Source: Falsiroseomonas sp050563535 (lineage in GTDB: Bacteria; Pseudomonadota; Alphaproteobacteria; Acetobacterales; Acetobacteraceae). Taken from it: 64,000 nt of DNA. Shown piece after piece: positions 62,125 through 64,000 of the stretch. The DNA is taken from NCBI RefSeq assembly GCF_050563535.1, contig NZ_JBNXUO010000010.1, positions 79,296 through 143,295 on the forward strand. Reading direction: 5' to 3'. The translations under genes were made by a program, and so were the position numbers. The notes beneath the pieces were generated by a model. It did no database searches, was not told the DNA's origin, and worked only from the letters and a program-made list of their open reading frames with translations. Each line of letters opens with the position of its first letter. Within the stretch, counting starts at the first letter, position 1.

Positions 62125-64000
62125 ATGACCCGCCCCCGCCGCTGGCCCTGGTTCCTCCTCACGGCCGTCATCGCCATCCCCGCCGTCGCGCTCGCCGCCA
62201 TCTGGGCCTTCCTGGATGCCGAACGCCTGCGCCCGCGCATCGTCGCGGCGGTGGAGGAGGCAACCGGCCGGCGCTTCACCATCGGCTCGCTCCGCCTCGC
62301 GCTCTCCCTCTCGCCGACGGTGGAGCTGCGCGACGTCGCCCTGGCCAATGCGCCGGGCGGCAGCCGCCCGCAGATGCTGACCGCGGGGCGCGTCGAGATG
62401 CAGGCGCGGCTGCTGCCGCTGCTCTCCGGGCGCATCGAGATCGCCCGGATCGAGCTGGACGCGCCGGACCTCCTGCTGGAGACGGATGCCGGGGGTCGCG
62501 GCAACTGGCAGTTCGAGCCCGCCGCGGCGGACCCGCCCGCGGCGGCGGCGCCCGCCGCGCCCCCGGCCGCCGAGGCCCCGCGCCAGCCCCGCGCGCTCGG
62601 CATCGACCGCCTGCGGGTCGAAGGCGGCCGCCTGACCTGGCGCGACGGCCGGACCGGCGTGGCGCAGGTGGTGGAGGTTCCCGCCCTCGATGCGTCCGCG
62701 CCGCTGGCGGGGCCGACGGCGCTGCGCGGCCAGGCGGTGCTGCGGGGCCAGACCCTCGCCCTGGATGCCACCGCGGGCGCGATCGCGGCCTTCGGCGGTG
62801 CCGAACCATGGCCCTTCGGCGCCACGCTCGCCGCCGCCGGGGCCGAGGCGCGGGTGGAGGGCACGCTGGCCGCCGGCCGCGCCTGGGCCGTGCAGGCCAG
62901 CGCCCGCGCCGCCGACCTCACGCGCCTCGCACCCCTGCTGCCCGAGATCCCGCTGCCGCCGCTGCGCGAGGTCACCGCCGCCGCCCATGCCAGCGGCACC
63001 GGGGCGGAGATCGCGGCAGCGCGCGACATCGCGCTGCGGGCGGGCGCGAGCGACCTGTCGGTGCTGCGCCCCGGCCTGGCGCTGGCGCGGTTCGAAGCGA
63101 CCGCCGCCAGCCTCGACGCGCCGCTCTCGCTCGCCGGGGAGGCGACGCTCGGCGGCGCCGCGCTGCGCCTTTCGGGCAGCCTCGGCACGCCGGCCATCCT
63201 GCTCGGCCGGCAGGCGGCGCCGCTGCCGGTGGAGCTGCGGCTGGAGACGGCCGGCGCCCATGCCACGCTGCGCGGCGCCATCGCGGAGCCGCGCGCCCTG
63301 GCCGGCGTCGACCTCGCCCTCGCGGCGGAGGTCGCCGACCTCGTGGCGCTCTCGCCCCTCGCCGGGGCGCCGCTGCCCGCCATCCGCGACCTGCGCGCGA
63401 CGGCGAGGCTGGCCGAGCGCACGGCGCGGTTCGAAGGCGGCGCGCATCTGCGCGGCATCGCCGTGACGTCGAGCGTCGGCGACCTCGGCGGCGAGCTGAC
63501 GCTGGTGGTGGGGGAACGGCCGGGGCTGGCGGGGCGCCTCGCCTCCCGCCGGATCGACCTCGACGCGATCCTGGCCGCCATGCCGGCGCGCCCGGCGCCG
63601 CAGCCGGGCGCGCCCACCGCCGCCCCGCGCGAGCCTTCGGCGCGCGTCATCCCCGACGCGCCGCTGCCGCTCGGCGCGCTGCGCACGGTGGATGCCGACC
63701 TCGGCCTGGCGGTGGAGGAGGTGGCGCTGCGCGGCGCCGCCTGGCGGCAGGTGGCGGCGCATGTCTTCATCGAGGCGGGCCGCGCCCGGCTCGCCCCCCT
63801 CACCGCCGCGACGCCGGCCGGCCCGGTCGCGCTGGAGGTCGAGGCCGATGCGCGGCAGGACCCGGGCGCGCTGCGCCTGGTGGCGCGGGCGCCGGGGCTC
63901 GACCTCGCGGCGCTGCAGGCGGGGGGGGGGCGGGCGCCCCCCCCCCCCCCCCGCGCCGCCCCGGCCGCGCCCGCCCCCCCCCCCCCCGCCCCCCCCCCCC
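62125..64000 (+). CDS. AsmA-like inner-membrane-anchored protein (3' end outside window)
   Basis: About 600 codons are readable from the ATG at 62125 to the degraded end. One N-terminal membrane helix (PWFLLTAVIAIPAVALAAIWAFL), then DAERLRPRIVAAVEEATGRRFTIGSLRLALSLSPTVELRDVALANAPGG, the AsmA opening. Long repeats of beta-strand-like segments with Gly/Ala follow (chorein-type groove, lipid transfer between membranes in known members). The 3' part after about 63915 is homopolymer-rich and unreliable, so the frame cannot be trusted there. Confidence 0.85.
   Translation, partial: MTRPRRWPWFLLTAVIAIPAVALAAIWAFLDAERLRPRIVAAVEEATGRRFTIGSLRLALSLSPTVELRDVALANAPGGSRPQMLTAGRVEMQARLLPLLSGRIEIARIELDAPDLLLETDAGGRGNWQFEPAAADPPAAAAPAAPPAAEAPRQPRALGIDRLRVEGGRLTWRDGRTGVAQVVEVPALDASAPLAGPTALRGQAVLRGQTLALDATAGAIAAFGGAEPWPFGATLAAAGAEARVEGTLAAGRAWAVQASARAADLTRLAPLLPEIPLPPLREVTAAAHASGTGAEIAAARDIALRAGASDLSVLRPGLALARFEATAASLDAPLSLAGEATLGGAALRLSGSLGTPAILLGRQAAPLPVELRLETAGAHATLRGAIAEPRALAGVDLALAAEVADLVALSPLAGAPLPAIRDLRATARLAERTARFEGGAHLRGIAVTSSVGDLGGELTLVVGERPGLAGRLASRRIDLDAILAAMPARPAPQPGAPTAAPREPSARVIPDAPLPLGALRTVDADLGLAVEEVALRGAAWRQVAAHVFIEAGRARLAPLTAATPAGPVALEVEADARQDPGALRLVARAPGLDLAALQAGGGRAPPPPPRAAPAAPAPPPPAPPP
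63919..64000. other. Low-complexity C/G homopolymer end
   Basis: Runs of 10 G (63920s) and several runs of 10-17 C with little else between. This is inside the AsmA frame but unlike any coding sequence nearby. Probably a sequencing or assembly artefact at a contig end. Confidence 0.75.

Overview
The window is chromosomal housekeeping DNA from a very GC-rich alphaproteobacterium. The ribosomal protein sequences, the C- type S14, the alpha operon without rpsD, adk sitting between secY and rpsM, several Bug-type solute receptors and the general style of the proteins point to Rhodospirillales, probably Acetobacteraceae (Roseomonas-like). That placement is inference from sequence style and gene order; no database search was run. 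No transposase, integrase, prophage gene or CRISPR array was seen.

Layout. 1-7.1 kb (minus strand): uvrC, a VTT-type membrane protein, pgsA, a lipoprotein, moaD, moaE and two tandem paralogous membrane proteins, the last cut by the window start. 7.4-12.5 kb: folB with a pteridine-reductase-like SDR, a small secreted protein, an SsuACB/TauABC-type ABC importer, an SRPBCC protein and a glycine-zipper lipoprotein. 12.6-17.3 kb: uvrB, a divergent CYTH protein and two low-complexity stress/envelope-type proteins. 17.3-21.5 kb: tRNA-Thr, a GT39-like membrane protein, a small ORF, a fumarylacetoacetase-family hydratase and an rlmB-like methyltransferase.

21.6-52.9 kb (plus strand) is one almost unbroken supercluster for transcription and translation: tRNA-Tyr, tRNA-Gly, tuf1, an RDD protein, tRNA-Trp, secE, nusG, rplKAJL, rpoBC, rpsL, rpsG, tuf2, the S10 operon (rpsJ to rpsQ), the spc operon (rplN to secY), adk and the alpha operon (rpsM, rpsK, rpoA, rplQ), closed by a clear hairpin terminator. 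It makes ribosomal proteins, all three large RNA polymerase subunits, EF-Tu and the Sec channel. Two departures from the textbook order stand out: fusA is missing between rpsG and tuf2, and the two tuf genes are identical except for one silent base.

52.9-64 kb: a small secreted protein, a Tat-type alpha/beta hydrolase, an EamA transporter, two tandem Bug receptors, rarA-crcB, a GH16 glycosidase overlapping an XRE regulator, a pseudouridine synthase and an AsmA-like protein that runs off the window. The last ~80 bases are C/G homopolymers that look like a poor contig end.

I looked for an undescribed system and did not find a convincing one. The most useful non-routine signals are the near-identical tuf pair, the missing fusA, repeat or tail extensions on several core proteins, intercistronic hairpins (rplJ leader, rplL-rpoB, rplO-secY, adk-rpsM), and a shared promoter pattern (TTGA/TGGA/TCGA-type -35, 17-18 bp, TAG-type -10) at tRNA and ribosomal genes.
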